From Planomicrobium sp. CPCC 101110 (GTDB taxonomy: Bacteria; Bacillota; Bacilli; Bacillales_A; Planococcaceae): a DNA stretch of 64,000 nucleotides. The notes under the pieces were generated by a model. The model had not been told where the DNA came from. It saw only the letters and a list, made by a program, of their open reading frames with translations, and searched no databases. The translations under genes and the position numbers were made by a program. The stretch covers positions 149,561 through 213,560 of the forward strand of contig NZ_VOHD01000003.1 of NCBI RefSeq assembly GCF_007859395.1, written 5' to 3'. This document shows positions 45,415 to 54,113 of this stretch, piece by piece (within the stretch, counting starts at the first letter, position 1; every line of letters begins with the position of its first letter).

Positions 45415-45960
45415 ATGATTGACTATCAAGTATCTTCGCTTGAAGGGTTTACCGATAAGATTGGGGAACTGTGTTTTCTGCTGGAACATGCGAGAGCTGC
45501 TACATTGAGTGAAATCGGGAGCCTTAGCCAAGCTGAGTTGGATTATTGGGAACACGCTGACGATAATTCCATTGGAGCTCTATTGTTTCATATCGCATCG
45601 ATTGAAAAAGTCCACCAGGTGATTTCGTTTGAAAAAAGGGATTTTACTGCTTCGGAATTCGCGGAATGGGGAGCGGGAATCGACCTGCATGACAGCGCCC
45701 GCATGGAAATCCGAGGAAAAGGGCTGGATTTCTATCTTCAGCAGCTTTCGGATGTCAGGGAGCAGACATTGAAGCAATTGCGTCTGCGCGGCGATGGCTG
45801 GTTGTACGAACAAAACCATTGGCCAAATGGGACGCCTTATAACAATTACTATTTATGGTTTCATGTACTGGAGGACGAAATCAGCCACCGAGGCCAAATA
45901 AGGTCGATCAAACGGAGAATAACGAATTGCGGAAAGCAGGGGAACGGATATGAACATTGA
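45415..45960 (+). CDS. DinB-family protein
   Basis: 181 residues from ATG 45415, 6 bases after AGGGGG. Four-helix DinB/YfiT-like fold with the three metal histidines visible in IGALLFHIASIEKVH and LEDEISHRGQIRSIK. Members are thiol or metal-dependent transferases (bacillithiol S-transferases among them). It opens a run of four genes overlapping end to start (this gene, GNAT, alpha/beta hydrolase, GNAT), so all four are probably one operon. Its 3' end overlaps the next gene by 11 bases. Confidence 0.9.
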   Translation: MIDYQVSSLEGFTDKIGELCFLLEHARAATLSEIGSLSQAELDYWEHADDNSIGALLFHIASIEKVHQVISFEKRDFTASEFAEWGAGIDLHDSARMEIRGKGLDFYLQQLSDVREQTLKQLRLRGDGWLYEQNHWPNGTPYNNYYLWFHVLEDEISHRGQIRSIKRRITNCGKQGNGYEH

Positions 45961-46519
45961 ATTGGAAGGCGGCCGCTTTTATCTGCGGGAATTGGCTGAG
46001 AATGATTGGGCGGCTGTACACGACTATGCTTCACAGGAAATTGTTTCCCGTTATCAGCCGTGGGGGCCGAATTCCGAGGAAGACTCCCGGAAGTTCGTAA
46101 ACGATAGCCTTATGGACGCGGCTAAGGATCCAAGGACACGCTTTGTGTTTGCGATTGTTTTAAAGGATACCGAAAAATTGGTCGGAGCCGGGGAGTTCAA
46201 TTTGCGGGACAGAGCAAATAAGGCAGGGGAAATAGGCTATATCATCAACCCGGCATTTTGGGGGCAAGGCATCGCGACCGAAGCGGCAAGCAGGCTAATC
46301 GATTTCGGATTCAAGGAATTGGGCCTCCACCGGATCTACGCCACATGTGATCCTGAAAATGCCGCTTCCCAAAAGGTCTTGGAGAAAATCGGACTGGTGA
46401 AAGAAGGGTGGATGCGTGAAAACCTGTTGATGAACAATGGTTGGAGAGATTCGCTGTTGTACAGCGTCCTTGAACACGAATGGCACAGCGGTAAAAAGGT
46501 TATAAGATGGAAAAAATAA
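45950..46519 (+). CDS. GNAT-family N-acetyltransferase, RimJ/RimL type
   Basis: 189 residues. MNIELEGGRFYLRELAENDW, EIGYIINPAFWGQGIATEAASRLIDFGF and ASQKVLEKIGLVKEGWMRENLLM are the blocks of the RimJ/RimL branch. Starts 11 bases inside the DinB-like gene and ends 13 bases inside the hydrolase gene. GCGGAAAGCAGGGGAA forms the ribosome site. Target unknown. Confidence 0.92.
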   Translation: MNIELEGGRFYLRELAENDWAAVHDYASQEIVSRYQPWGPNSEEDSRKFVNDSLMDAAKDPRTRFVFAIVLKDTEKLVGAGEFNLRDRANKAGEIGYIINPAFWGQGIATEAASRLIDFGFKELGLHRIYATCDPENAASQKVLEKIGLVKEGWMRENLLMNNGWRDSLLYSVLEHEWHSGKKVIRWKK

Positions 46520-47232
46520 AATGCAATCAATTTACATACAACTTACTAAGGCCGGAAAATGCCATGCAAAATGGCTTTGCAATTATTTTGTACCATGGCT
46601 GGGGAACGACCGCTGACAGTTACACAGAATTGGGGGAGCGAATTGCGGGTAGGGGATATACGGTCATCATTCCGGAAATTCTGTATCACGATTCCAGAAA
46701 CCCCTTACCGAACTGCTTCAATCAAGAAATCATACAGGCGTTTTTTTGGAAGACGATTAGGGAGAGCATCAAGGAATTTGATGATTTTTTTCAAATACTT
46801 CAGATATCCAAAGAGCAGGCTATTCTTGTCGGAAGTTCGATGGGTGGTTTTATTGCAAACGGCATTTTTGCTTTCCAGGAGAACATCGGCGGACTCGTTA
46901 ATATTAATGGTTCAGGATCTTTTGCCCTTACAGAAAAGTTGTTCAGGAAAAGGGATGGACGTCCTGATCTGACAACAGAAGAAGAGACTGTTTTAAAACG
47001 AATTGATCCGATTCAAAAAGAAAATGCCCTTGCTCCTGTCCTTCTAATGCACGGCGACAAAGACACCACGATTCCAATTGAAATCCAACAGAATTACTTT
47101 CAGCATTTAATGAGAACAAACTGTAAGGCAGAAATAAGGTTCCTAATTTTTCCGGATGTTAATCATCAATTTACCGAGGAAATGGTGGAAGAGCTCTTGG
47201 ATTGGTTGAAAGAGGTGCAGACGAAAAGATGA
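46507..47232 (+). CDS. Alpha/beta hydrolase
   Basis: 241 residues. Oxyanion strand FAIILYHGWGTTADSY, nucleophile elbow VGSSMGGFIA (Ser about residue 113), acid in LMHGDKDTTIP and histidine FPDVNHQFT form a complete catalytic triad. Similar to Bacillus esterase/YitV-like proteins. It overlaps the genes on both sides (13 and 4 bases), third of the four-gene operon. Confidence 0.93.
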   Translation: MEKIKCNQFTYNLLRPENAMQNGFAIILYHGWGTTADSYTELGERIAGRGYTVIIPEILYHDSRNPLPNCFNQEIIQAFFWKTIRESIKEFDDFFQILQISKEQAILVGSSMGGFIANGIFAFQENIGGLVNINGSGSFALTEKLFRKRDGRPDLTTEEETVLKRIDPIQKENALAPVLLMHGDKDTTIPIEIQQNYFQHLMRTNCKAEIRFLIFPDVNHQFTEEMVEELLDWLKEVQTKR

Positions 47233-47723
47233 ATGTGATATTGGAGAAAGGGAGAGAAGCGGATACACAAGCCCTCTTTGATATGCAAAGAGCGGCTTTT
47301 CTGCCTTTGCTTGAAAAATACCAGGACTTTGAAACGAGCCCGGCGAACGAAACGATAGAGCAATTGCGTTCCAAAATAACTGATGCCCGAAATGATTTTT
47401 TAAAAATTTGGGCAGACGGCAAGCTTGCGGGAGGAATATGCATAAAAAAGAAAGCGGAAACGTGTTTCCAAATCAGTCCGCTTTTCATTCTTCCTGAATA
47501 TCAAGGGCACGGCATTGCCCAAAAAACCATTCGGCAAGCCGAAATGCGCTATCCGGAGGCAGAAATTTGGACACTCTTTACTTTGCTTGAAGAGCCGGGC
47601 AATTGCTACTTGTATGAAAAAATGGGATATATACAAATTGGCCAACCTCGAAAACTAACTGACAGTGCAACACTGGTCCATTATCAAAAAGGCATGGGGA
47701 CGAAACTGCAGCAAAACAGTTAA
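47229..47723 (+). CDS. GNAT-family N-acetyltransferase
   Basis: 164 residues from ATG 47229 in the ATGA overlap with the hydrolase. ISPLFILPEYQGHGIAQKTIRQAE is the acetyl-CoA loop (QGHGIA), and GNCYLYEKMGYIQIG closes the fold. Last gene of the DinB-GNAT-hydrolase-GNAT operon. Acceptor unknown; the mixed enzyme content resembles a small detoxification or resistance unit, which is inference. Confidence 0.9.
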   Translation: MNVILEKGREADTQALFDMQRAAFLPLLEKYQDFETSPANETIEQLRSKITDARNDFLKIWADGKLAGGICIKKKAETCFQISPLFILPEYQGHGIAQKTIRQAEMRYPEAEIWTLFTLLEEPGNCYLYEKMGYIQIGQPRKLTDSATLVHYQKGMGTKLQQNS

Positions 47724-47903
47724 ACGCTTCTCCTGCTCTCTTATCAAGCCGAAAAGAAGAAAGCCCCTTGGCAAATTGACCTTCAAAAAATAAAAAATAT
47801 CAAACGCATGATAGGAGAAGAGACTGGCATCTGTTAAAATCAATTGAAAAGTAAAAAAGTAATTATTTATTACCATTTATTTCAAAAGTTTAGGGGTCAG
47901 AAC

Positions 47904-50183
47904 GTGAAGCTTAAAATGAGAACAGCAGGTATGATTGGAATAACAATGGGTCTATTTATCATTGTGTTATTTTTGTTTATCCGCCCATTCATAATAGAAG
48001 ATGCCAAATTGATGGATGAAGAATCACTTATGATTGACCAGCGGCGGGTAGAAAATTATATCAGGGGCGAAGCGGAGGACCTGCAGCGGATCAGCCGTGA
48101 TTGGGCTTATTGGGACGACACGTACCAATTTGTTATGGATCAGAACAAGGCATATATCAATTCCAACTTAGGGTTAGAGACGTTTTCAAATCATGGCAAT
48201 AACTTCATGATTTTCACAGACAAGCAAGGCAAGGTGGTTTACTCGGCGGGGTTTGACTTAGCGGATGCTTCCCGGCTCGATTTGAAGCGGGACTTTCCGC
48301 CGGCTACTGAGGTTCTGGCAACAGCGGCAAAACAAAAAGGAACGGCCATATTAAAGAATGAAAAATACGGCCGTTTTTTAGTCTCGGTGGAGCCGATTCT
48401 GACCAGCAAAAGGGAAGGACCGGAAGCAGGCTATCTGATCATGGGCAAACTGCTGGATATCTCGTTTTTTGATTTGATGAAAAATCACTTGGCTGTAGAA
48501 TTGGAAACAGTAGTGCCCGGAACCGAATCAGGAATCAAAGAGTTAGGCAAGGACCGATTAAGCGCAATATTTTCGGTTGGCGACGAATTGAGTTTTGAGG
48601 TCCGGAAAGACCGTAAATACTACAATGAAAAATTGGACAGCATCAATAATTTGTTCCTGGCTTTATCGCTTGCCACGCTGCTTCTGGTGTTTTTGGTTTA
48701 CTATCTGCTTGATTTGTTTGTCCTATCGCGTATCTCGTACCTTTCTGTGCAAATGAAAGGCATCAATTTTGACGAACGCCTTTCATTGGATATTAAAAAG
48801 ACGCGAAAAGCGAAAGACGAAATTACGGATCTTGAAAATTCGATCCAGGAAATGCTGCAAAGCCTTGAAAAAGCCCATGCCAAAGTTTCGAATCTCGCTT
48901 TCTACGACCAGTTAACAAGTTTGCCAAACCGGTTCAATCTGTATAAAGAATTTGAAAAGCGCATTGAAACAAACGGATCGTCGTTTGCGGTTTTGTTCTT
49001 TGATTTGGACGGTTTCAAACAAGTGAACGATTTGCATGGCCATAGCAGCGGAGACGAATTATTGAAGCAGATTGGGGAGCGGATGGCGGGGATAACCGAG
49101 AACACCGGCAGCCGGCTGTTCCGCATAGGCGGGGATGAATTCATCTTATTAAGCTCTTCCATAAAACGGCAAGAGCTGAACCAAGAAGTTGAAAGGCTGA
49201 TGGAGGTGCTCCGCCAAGAATTTGCTTTAACAAAAGCGGCGGTCTCTATTTCTTCAAGCGTCGGTATAAGTTTTTTCCCGCAAGATGCAAAAACGCTGGA
49301 TGATCTCTTGCATTACGCAGATAGCGCGATGTACGAGGCTAAGAATAATGGGAAAAACAGCTACGCCTTTTACGAGGACTTGAGCAATAAAAATTATTAC
49401 AAGAACAAATCGAATCTGAAACTTGATCTTATACATGCTGTAGCCAGAGAACAGCTTTTTCTGGAGTACCAGCCGATAATGGACCAGACAGGAAATCGGA
49501 TGCTTGGAGTAGAAGCGTTAGTCCGGTGGAAACACCCTGATCAAGGAAGGATCGCACCGCTGCAATTCATCGCAATAGCCGAAGAGCTTGGTGCGATCAA
49601 TGCCATCGGAGAATGGGTCATCCAAAAAGCGGTAAAAGATATAGCAGACTGGAATGCCCGCCGCGGGGAGTCGCTGCGGGTTGCGGTGAATGTCTCGAAA
49701 TCACAGTTGAAAAACAAAGAAGGCTTGCTGAGGCTCATCGATCAAACACTGCTGGAAAACAATTTTCCGTCGCATTTGCTGCAAGTTGAAATAACGGAAA
49801 GTGATACGGCAACCGGGCACCAGGAAATTGCTGCATTTACCCGTGAACTGAAGGCACGGAAAATTTGTGTGGCCATGGACGATTTTGGCGTTGGCACTTC
49901 TTCATTGTTCCATTTGATAGAAATGGACGTGGATGTGGTGAAAATTGACCGGAGTTTTCTTCAAAAAGTGCCGGCAAGCAAGAAGGATACGATCCTTTTG
50001 ACAGGATTGTATCAGACATTCAAGGAATTGAACCTCCAAGTTGTGACAGAAGGCATTGAAACAGAAGAGCAGCGAAGGTTTCTCCTGGCGGAAAAAACAC
50101 ACTTGCAAGGCTATTATTTCAGCCGGCCTGTTTTGTTGGAGCAGTTAGAGGAAGTCCAGGAGAAGTGGAAATCACCTGTGTAA
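47904..50183 (+). CDS. CHASE4-like sensor with GGDEF and EAL domains
   Basis: 759 residues from GTG 47904, about 8 bases after AGGGGT. Two membrane helices (about 9-29 and 252-272) bracket an extracytoplasmic domain of about 215 residues that looks like CHASE4 (RISRDWAYWDDTYQFV). A linker, then GGDEF at 335-500 (YDQLTSLPNRFNLY, LFFDLDGFKQVNDLHGH, RIGGDEF) and EAL at 510-755: GVEALVRW, VAVNVSKSQL, VEITES, AMDDFGVGTSSL, VKIDRSF, EGIET, LQGYYFSRP. Both catalytic signatures are intact, so it may make and degrade c-di-GMP. No RxxD inhibitory site is evident before GGDEF. Single gene. Confidence 0.95.
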   Translation: MKLKMRTAGMIGITMGLFIIVLFLFIRPFIIEDAKLMDEESLMIDQRRVENYIRGEAEDLQRISRDWAYWDDTYQFVMDQNKAYINSNLGLETFSNHGNNFMIFTDKQGKVVYSAGFDLADASRLDLKRDFPPATEVLATAAKQKGTAILKNEKYGRFLVSVEPILTSKREGPEAGYLIMGKLLDISFFDLMKNHLAVELETVVPGTESGIKELGKDRLSAIFSVGDELSFEVRKDRKYYNEKLDSINNLFLALSLATLLLVFLVYYLLDLFVLSRISYLSVQMKGINFDERLSLDIKKTRKAKDEITDLENSIQEMLQSLEKAHAKVSNLAFYDQLTSLPNRFNLYKEFEKRIETNGSSFAVLFFDLDGFKQVNDLHGHSSGDELLKQIGERMAGITENTGSRLFRIGGDEFILLSSSIKRQELNQEVERLMEVLRQEFALTKAAVSISSSVGISFFPQDAKTLDDLLHYADSAMYEAKNNGKNSYAFYEDLSNKNYYKNKSNLKLDLIHAVAREQLFLEYQPIMDQTGNRMLGVEALVRWKHPDQGRIAPLQFIAIAEELGAINAIGEWVIQKAVKDIADWNARRGESLRVAVNVSKSQLKNKEGLLRLIDQTLLENNFPSHLLQVEITESDTATGHQEIAAFTRELKARKICVAMDDFGVGTSSLFHLIEMDVDVVKIDRSFLQKVPASKKDTILLTGLYQTFKELNLQVVTEGIETEEQRRFLLAEKTHLQGYYFSRPVLLEQLEEVQEKWKSPV

Positions 50184-50195
50184 AATCAGCAGAAG

Positions 50196-50234
50196 CCAAA
50201 AAGGCGAATCCAACAACTGGATTCGCCTTTTTCT
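50196..50234. terminator. Bidirectional terminator
   Basis: AAAAAGGCGAATCCA and TGGATTCGCCTTTTT pair around ACAAC; shared by the GGDEF-EAL gene and ribT. Confidence 0.93.
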
Positions 50235-50628
50235 ATGAGATGTATTTGGTGGATGGCCGGTAAGATGCTTCAGTGTCCGTTGGCTTGTTGGAACATTTAT
50301 CTAAAAATCTTTGCGTTTCTCGAGTGCCGCGCATTTCCAGCGGCTGAAGGATTTCCTGGAGCTTGTAGACCATCCGGTGGCCGATTCCTTCGCGCCGGAA
50401 GGAAGGGCATAACGACAAGTGGTGGACAGTGAAATGGTCGTCTGCAACTTCCACACCGATCAATCCGACAAAATCATCCCCTTCTTTCCATAGAAAAAGC
50501 TGCCATTTCGGATTTTCTTGGTAAACTTGCATTGTTTTCCGCAATTTCTTTATATCACGTTCTTCAGGCATGAAAGCCAACATTCCCATGGCGATTTTTT
50601 CACAAGATTTCTTGTATCTGAATAGCAT
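50233..50628 (-). CDS. ribT: RibT-family acetyltransferase, copy 1
   Basis: 131 residues from ATG 50628 with GAGGA about 7 bases upstream. MLFRYKKSCEKIAMGMLAFMP is the RibT opening, WQLFLWKEGDDFVGLIGVEV and HLSLCPSFRREGIGHRM the GNAT core. In Bacillus ribT is the last gene of the riboflavin operon, and its acceptor is unknown. Here it stands alone. It is a paralogue of the gene at 63286, and its C-terminal tail (about 20 residues, KPTDTEASYRPSTK) is longer. Confidence 0.88.
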   Translation of the reverse strand: MLFRYKKSCEKIAMGMLAFMPEERDIKKLRKTMQVYQENPKWQLFLWKEGDDFVGLIGVEVADDHFTVHHLSLCPSFRREGIGHRMVYKLQEILQPLEMRGTRETQRFLDKCSNKPTDTEASYRPSTKYIS

Positions 50629-50733
50629 AGTGCATTCCTCTTTCCCTTTATTGATCTCTACTGTAAAGCGCAAAGAAGTTTGAGGCAAAGAACCGATTTA
50701 TTGGATAGCAAGTAAAGTTGTTTTTCCAAAGAA

Positions 50734-50804
50734 GCAAAAAGCCGAAAAGAGACCCTAGCGTCGGGATTCTTTCCGGCTCTGTCGACAGCGCTATGGTCTG
50801 CAAC
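50734..50804 (-). repeat. Palindrome-terminator element, copy B
   Basis: Minus-strand reading: GTTGCAGACCATAGCGCTGTCGACAGAGCC, in which GCGCTGTCGACAGAGC is almost perfectly palindromic, then GCCGGAAAGAATCCC and GGGTCTCTTTTCGGC as a hairpin and a T-run. It lies about 100 bases beyond the terminator of the endopeptidase gene and before ribT. Confidence 0.8.
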
Positions 50805-50909
50805 AATTAACCAATGAAATATGGACAGGCAACAGGTTGCCTTTTTCAATTAAGTTTATTTTAATCATTTTCAGTTGAAATGTACAGAAAATACTCGCAT
50901 TTGAAGCGA

Positions 50910-50951
50910 ACGAAAAAGCACCCGGCATCTTTCAGGATGCCGGGTGCTGAA
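50910..50951 (-). terminator. Terminator of the CwlO-like gene
   Basis: AGCACCCGGCATC and GATGCCGGGTGCT form a 13-pair stem, with TTTTTCG following on the minus strand. Confidence 0.93.
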
Positions 50952-50953
50952 TA

Positions 50954-52426
50954 TTACAATGAAACGTACGCTGCAGGGTTGACTGCATTCGAGCGAGATC
51001 CGTTCCATGGTCCTACATGAATTTCAAAGTGCAAGTGAGATCCGAACGAGCGTCCAGTATTCCCCATACCGCCAACACGCTGTCCTTGGGAAACGGCTTG
51101 GCCTTTAGAGACGTCGATGGAGTTCAAATGCGCATAAACAGTTGCGTGCGTTTGTCCGTTGATTGAATGCGTAAGGATAACCACGTTTCCGTAGCCGCCC
51201 ATCGTTCCTGCAAATGACACGTAACCGCTGGCAGCTGCTCTGATGTTTGTGCCGATGCCGTTCGCAATATCAACGCCTTGGTGGAACTCAGGGCCAGCCC
51301 CGATATCGCGCCAGCCGAACTTGGAAGTGAAACGTCCAACGGCCGGTGTGATAAACCCAGAACTGCTTGCTGCTGGAGCAGAGGCAACTGAATTGCTCGC
51401 AGTTGATGTTTTCGGTGCTGAAGTTGTTGCCGCTTTGCTGGCTGCGTCAGCTTTCTTTTTAGCCGCAGCCGCACGTTCTTGGGCCGCTTTTCTTTCAGCT
51501 GCATTTTTTGCAGCTGCTACTTCAGCCGCTGCTTGTCTTTCAGCTTCAGCACGTGCTGCTGCTGCACGTTCTTGGGCCGCTTTTCTTTCAGCAGCCAATT
51601 TGCGCTGGCGTTCTTCTTCCGCTTTACGCGCTATTTCCGCAAGGCGTTCTTGTTCTTGTTCAATTTCTTTCGCAAGTTTTGAACTGATTTCAATGGATTC
51701 ATTGCGCTGCTCCACCAAGCTGTCTTTTTCTTTTTCTAAACGTTGTTGTTCGGCTTGCAATTCTTTAACAAGTCCAGCTTGTTCTTTTTTCTGGCTGTCC
51801 AATGATGCTTTAAGTCCGACAAGCTCGGCTCGGCGCTCTTCTTGCTGGGCAAGCTTTGTTTCAACTTCCGCTTTTTGTTCTGCCAGCAATTTTTTGTCTT
51901 CCGCTTGTTCGCGCATGATTTCACGGTCAGCTTCGATCAAGGTATTAACAGCTGACATACGGTCGATGAAATCAACAAAGTCATTTGCACCAAGAAGCAC
52001 GTCGATATAGTCAACTGAACCGCCGCTTAACTGGATTGCACGAGCACGTTCTTGAAGCAACTCTTCACGCTCCGCAATTTTGCGTTCCAGTTCTTCGATC
52101 GATTTTCTCAGTTCATCGATTTCCGCTTTTGTCAGGTCGATTTTGTTTTGTACATCACTGATCTTTGTTTCTGTGTCACGGATTTTTGTGTTCAGCTTAT
52201 CGATTTTTTTTGCTAATGTCTCGAGCTTGGATTCGTTTTCGTTCATTTTTTCTGTTTTTTCACTAATGCCGGAGTTTAACTGGCCCTGTTGTTGTTTAGC
52301 TTCTTGCTGTTGTTGTTTCAACTCGTCTAACTTACCGGCGTTTGCTGCTGTAGGCAAGAAAATAGTCAATGCCAACACAGAAGATATACCGGATAATAAC
52401 CATTTCGATTTCAATTTCAAGTTCAT
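50954..52426 (-). CDS. Peptidoglycan endopeptidase, CwlO-like coiled coil plus M23 domain
   Basis: 490 residues. Signal peptide 1-30 (LLSGISSVLALTIFLPTAANA). Residues 31-250 are long coiled coils (KLDELKQQQQEAKQQQGQL onward), as in CwlO and PcsB, which FtsEX needs for activation. An Ala/Glu/Arg-rich linker (260-345) contains a repeated segment: AERKAAQERAAAA occurs twice. The C-terminal M23/LytM domain (360-490) has the zinc ligands in FHQGVDIA and HLHFEIH plus the histidine in TVYAHLN. Full-length CwlO uses NlpC/P60 in Bacillus; here an M23 endopeptidase takes its place, a known variation in related genera. It cleaves peptide cross-links of the wall. Own promoter and terminator. Confidence 0.93.
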   Translation of the reverse strand: MNLKLKSKWLLSGISSVLALTIFLPTAANAGKLDELKQQQQEAKQQQGQLNSGISEKTEKMNENESKLETLAKKIDKLNTKIRDTETKISDVQNKIDLTKAEIDELRKSIEELERKIAEREELLQERARAIQLSGGSVDYIDVLLGANDFVDFIDRMSAVNTLIEADREIMREQAEDKKLLAEQKAEVETKLAQQEERRAELVGLKASLDSQKKEQAGLVKELQAEQQRLEKEKDSLVEQRNESIEISSKLAKEIEQEQERLAEIARKAEEERQRKLAAERKAAQERAAAARAEAERQAAAEVAAAKNAAERKAAQERAAAAKKKADAASKAATTSAPKTSTASNSVASAPAASSSGFITPAVGRFTSKFGWRDIGAGPEFHQGVDIANGIGTNIRAAASGYVSFAGTMGGYGNVVILTHSINGQTHATVYAHLNSIDVSKGQAVSQGQRVGGMGNTGRSFGSHLHFEIHVGPWNGSRSNAVNPAAYVSL

Positions 52427-52581
52427 TTTCCCCTTTCAAATCTGCTTGCTTCTATCTAATGTATATATTCTCTATATCTGATAGAGAAAATCTAAATAAG
52501 TCATACTCCATTATGAAATTCCCAATAATTACCAAAAGTAATTATATTAAGAAATCTTTTCCTTTTAAAGCCACAAGTAGT

Positions 52582-52590
52582 ATTATAACA
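52582..52590 (-). promoter_or_regulatory. Extended -10 promoter of the endopeptidase gene
   Basis: Minus strand TGTTATAAT (TGn plus TATAAT). The -35 is weak. TGTAAT at 52612-52607 is a half of a WalR box (TGTWAH), which would fit a wall hydrolase, but the second half is not clear. Confidence 0.55.
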
Positions 52591-52772
52591 GCTTAAACGT
52601 TTACTTTTATTACAATTAGATATCAATTTGGATTCAATCCCAAGAGAGCACCTGATCGAAGAGATTCTTCTTCTCCTATTTATGTCTCTTAATACCTATT
52701 TAAGAGGTTTAGCAGATCAAATAATTTACAAAAATACTTTTCCAGGCAAACAGAATACTACAAAGACGTCGT

Positions 52773-52798
52773 GTTTAATTTGTAATACAAAGGGGAAA
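52773..52798 (+). promoter_or_regulatory. SigB-type promoter of the general stress gene
   Basis: GTTTAA (52773-52778), 14 bases, GGGAAA (52793-52798), matching GTTTAA-N13/15-GGGWAW. It lies about 50 bases before the start of a YflT-type stress protein, a known SigB regulon family in Bacillus. Confidence 0.65.
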
Positions 52799-52849
52799 AC
52801 AGTTCAAAACTATGCATTGGAAAAATCCGATTCTTAGGAGGCGTTAAGG

Positions 52850-53542
52850 ATGTCACAAAAAAGAGTAGTGGGTGCCTTTAATACCGAGAACGAAGCGATC
52901 AATGCGATAGAAGATCTGAAAAGGCAAGGTTACGACTCTGAAGATATTTCAGTAATCAGCAAAGATAAACGGGAAACTGAAACGGTGGCAGGCGAAACCG
53001 ATACGAATTTTGTGGAAGGGGCTGCGACCGGAGCCACGGCAGGCGGAGCGCTTGGAGGATTAGGCGGCGTTTTGGCTGGTATGGGAGCCCTTGCAATCCC
53101 GGGAATCGGTCCGATAGTCGCTGCGGGTCCGATAGCCGCCGGTTTGATGGGAGCGGCAGCCGGGGCCGGTGCTGGAGGATTGGCTGGAGCCTTGATTGGC
53201 ATGGGAGTCCCGGATGATGAAGCCGATGAGTACGGCCGGCATTTTGATGAAGGCCGGATTTTAGTATTGGCGGAAGAGCGTGGAAATTCACTTGGCGGCC
53301 GGAATGACAGCGAAGATTTCCGTAGGGACGCACACGGCGACAACGACAGGGATGCAGCAGGGACAGGGTTATTCGGCGGACGTGACCGCGACGCTGAAGG
53401 CAGCGGCTTGTTCGGAAGGAATGACCGTGATTCGACAGGTCCGGATGCCATTATTGAAAATGATCTCCACGGTAACAGGCGGGACACAAGCCTTGGAAGC
53501 GACACCGATGAAATCAGAAAAAGAGGGCCAGCAGGCTTATAA
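52850..53542 (+). CDS. General stress protein (YflT/GSP17M type) with glycine-rich core
   Basis: 230 residues, ATG 52850 after TTAGGAGGCG. The N-terminal part (KRVVGAFNTENEAINAIEDLKRQGYDSEDISVISKDK) is the YflT-type domain. Residues 55-120 are a hydrophobic Gly/Ala-rich stretch (GGALGGLGGVLAGMGALAIPG and on), perhaps membrane-inserting, then a short alpha-beta end (DEGRILVLAE). The C-terminal 75 residues are charged and repetitive: GTGLFGGRDRDAEGSGLFGRNDRD repeats a GxGLFGxxDRD unit. A SigB-type promoter precedes it. Molecular role unknown. Confidence 0.9.
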   Translation: MSQKRVVGAFNTENEAINAIEDLKRQGYDSEDISVISKDKRETETVAGETDTNFVEGAATGATAGGALGGLGGVLAGMGALAIPGIGPIVAAGPIAAGLMGAAAGAGAGGLAGALIGMGVPDDEADEYGRHFDEGRILVLAEERGNSLGGRNDSEDFRRDAHGDNDRDAAGTGLFGGRDRDAEGSGLFGRNDRDSTGPDAIIENDLHGNRRDTSLGSDTDEIRKRGPAGL

Positions 53543-53694
53543 TAGGAGGAAACTGAAGCCATTCTTTTCGCGGGATGGCTTTTTGCGAGGGATAACACTC
53601 CCTTTATTGTAAAATACCCTATCTCTAAAGGCACCGGTTATGATAAAGTAGGTTTTCATGCGATCAAGTCAGGAAAGTATCGGAGTGATAAAAA

Positions 53695-53880
53695 ATGCCG
53701 AAAAAAAAGAAAAGCGGAATCGGCCAAGGAACGGGTAAAAAAGGCTGGAACCGGTGGAAAGCCGGCGCCAATAAAGCCAAAAGCGCCAAACCTTATACAA
53801 GTAAAGGCGGTAAACGGCCGGAAGAGCCAAAAGGCAACGAAACTGCCAAAGAAAAAGCCACTGAATGGGTGGACGGCTGA
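53695..53880 (+). CDS. Small basic protein, probably DUF3934
   Basis: 61 residues; a weak CGGAGTG site sits 11 bases before ATG 53695. Very basic: MPKKKKSGIGQGTGKKGWNR at the start, then KAKSAKPYTSKGGKRPEEPK. The KKGWNRW...KAKSAKPY pattern resembles the small DUF3934 proteins of Bacillales, which have no known function; the positive charge suggests nucleic-acid contact. Terminator follows. Confidence 0.7.
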   Translation: MPKKKKSGIGQGTGKKGWNRWKAGANKAKSAKPYTSKGGKRPEEPKGNETAKEKATEWVDG

Positions 53881-53905
53881 ACAGCGGTGCCTTGCCATAT
53901 GTTTC

Positions 53906-53950
53906 AAACAGCATTTCATCCTGGGAAACAGGATAGAAATGCTGTTTTCT
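53906..53950 (+). terminator. Terminator after the small basic protein gene
   Basis: AAACAGCATTTC and GAAATGCTGTTTT pair, with a CCT/AGG inner step. Confidence 0.88.
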
Positions 53951-54113
53951 TTGCTGGGCTAATCAAGCCGGCGCCGCCGTTGGATTAGGTTTTGTATTTT
54001 TTTGCGGTGGTATTGTAAACTATTATTTCAAATTTGCTGGACAAAAGCGTATTAGCACTGGTTGCCGATGCGCTTATTATAATTCGGCTGGCCGAAAAGA
54101 GAGCGGGGGTAGG

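Larger units (their letters stand above)
52427..52849. other. 423-base divergent region of the endopeptidase and stress genes
   Basis: Holds the minus-strand extended -10 promoter at 52582-52590 with a 150-base leader, and the SigB-type promoter of the plus-strand gene at 52773-52798. A 69-codon frame at 52628-52837 has no ribosome site and no family resemblance, so I do not call it. Confidence 0.6.

Noticed and set aside
51243..52010. Long open frame (255 codons) on the plus strand opposite the endopeptidase gene
   Set aside because: It mirrors the Ala/Glu/Lys-rich coiled coil and linker. Its product is Ser/Ala/Phe-rich low complexity and it has no ribosome site.
52628..52837. 69-residue ORF before the stress gene
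   Set aside because: No ribosome site, no family resemblance, and the SigB-type promoter of the next gene lies inside it.
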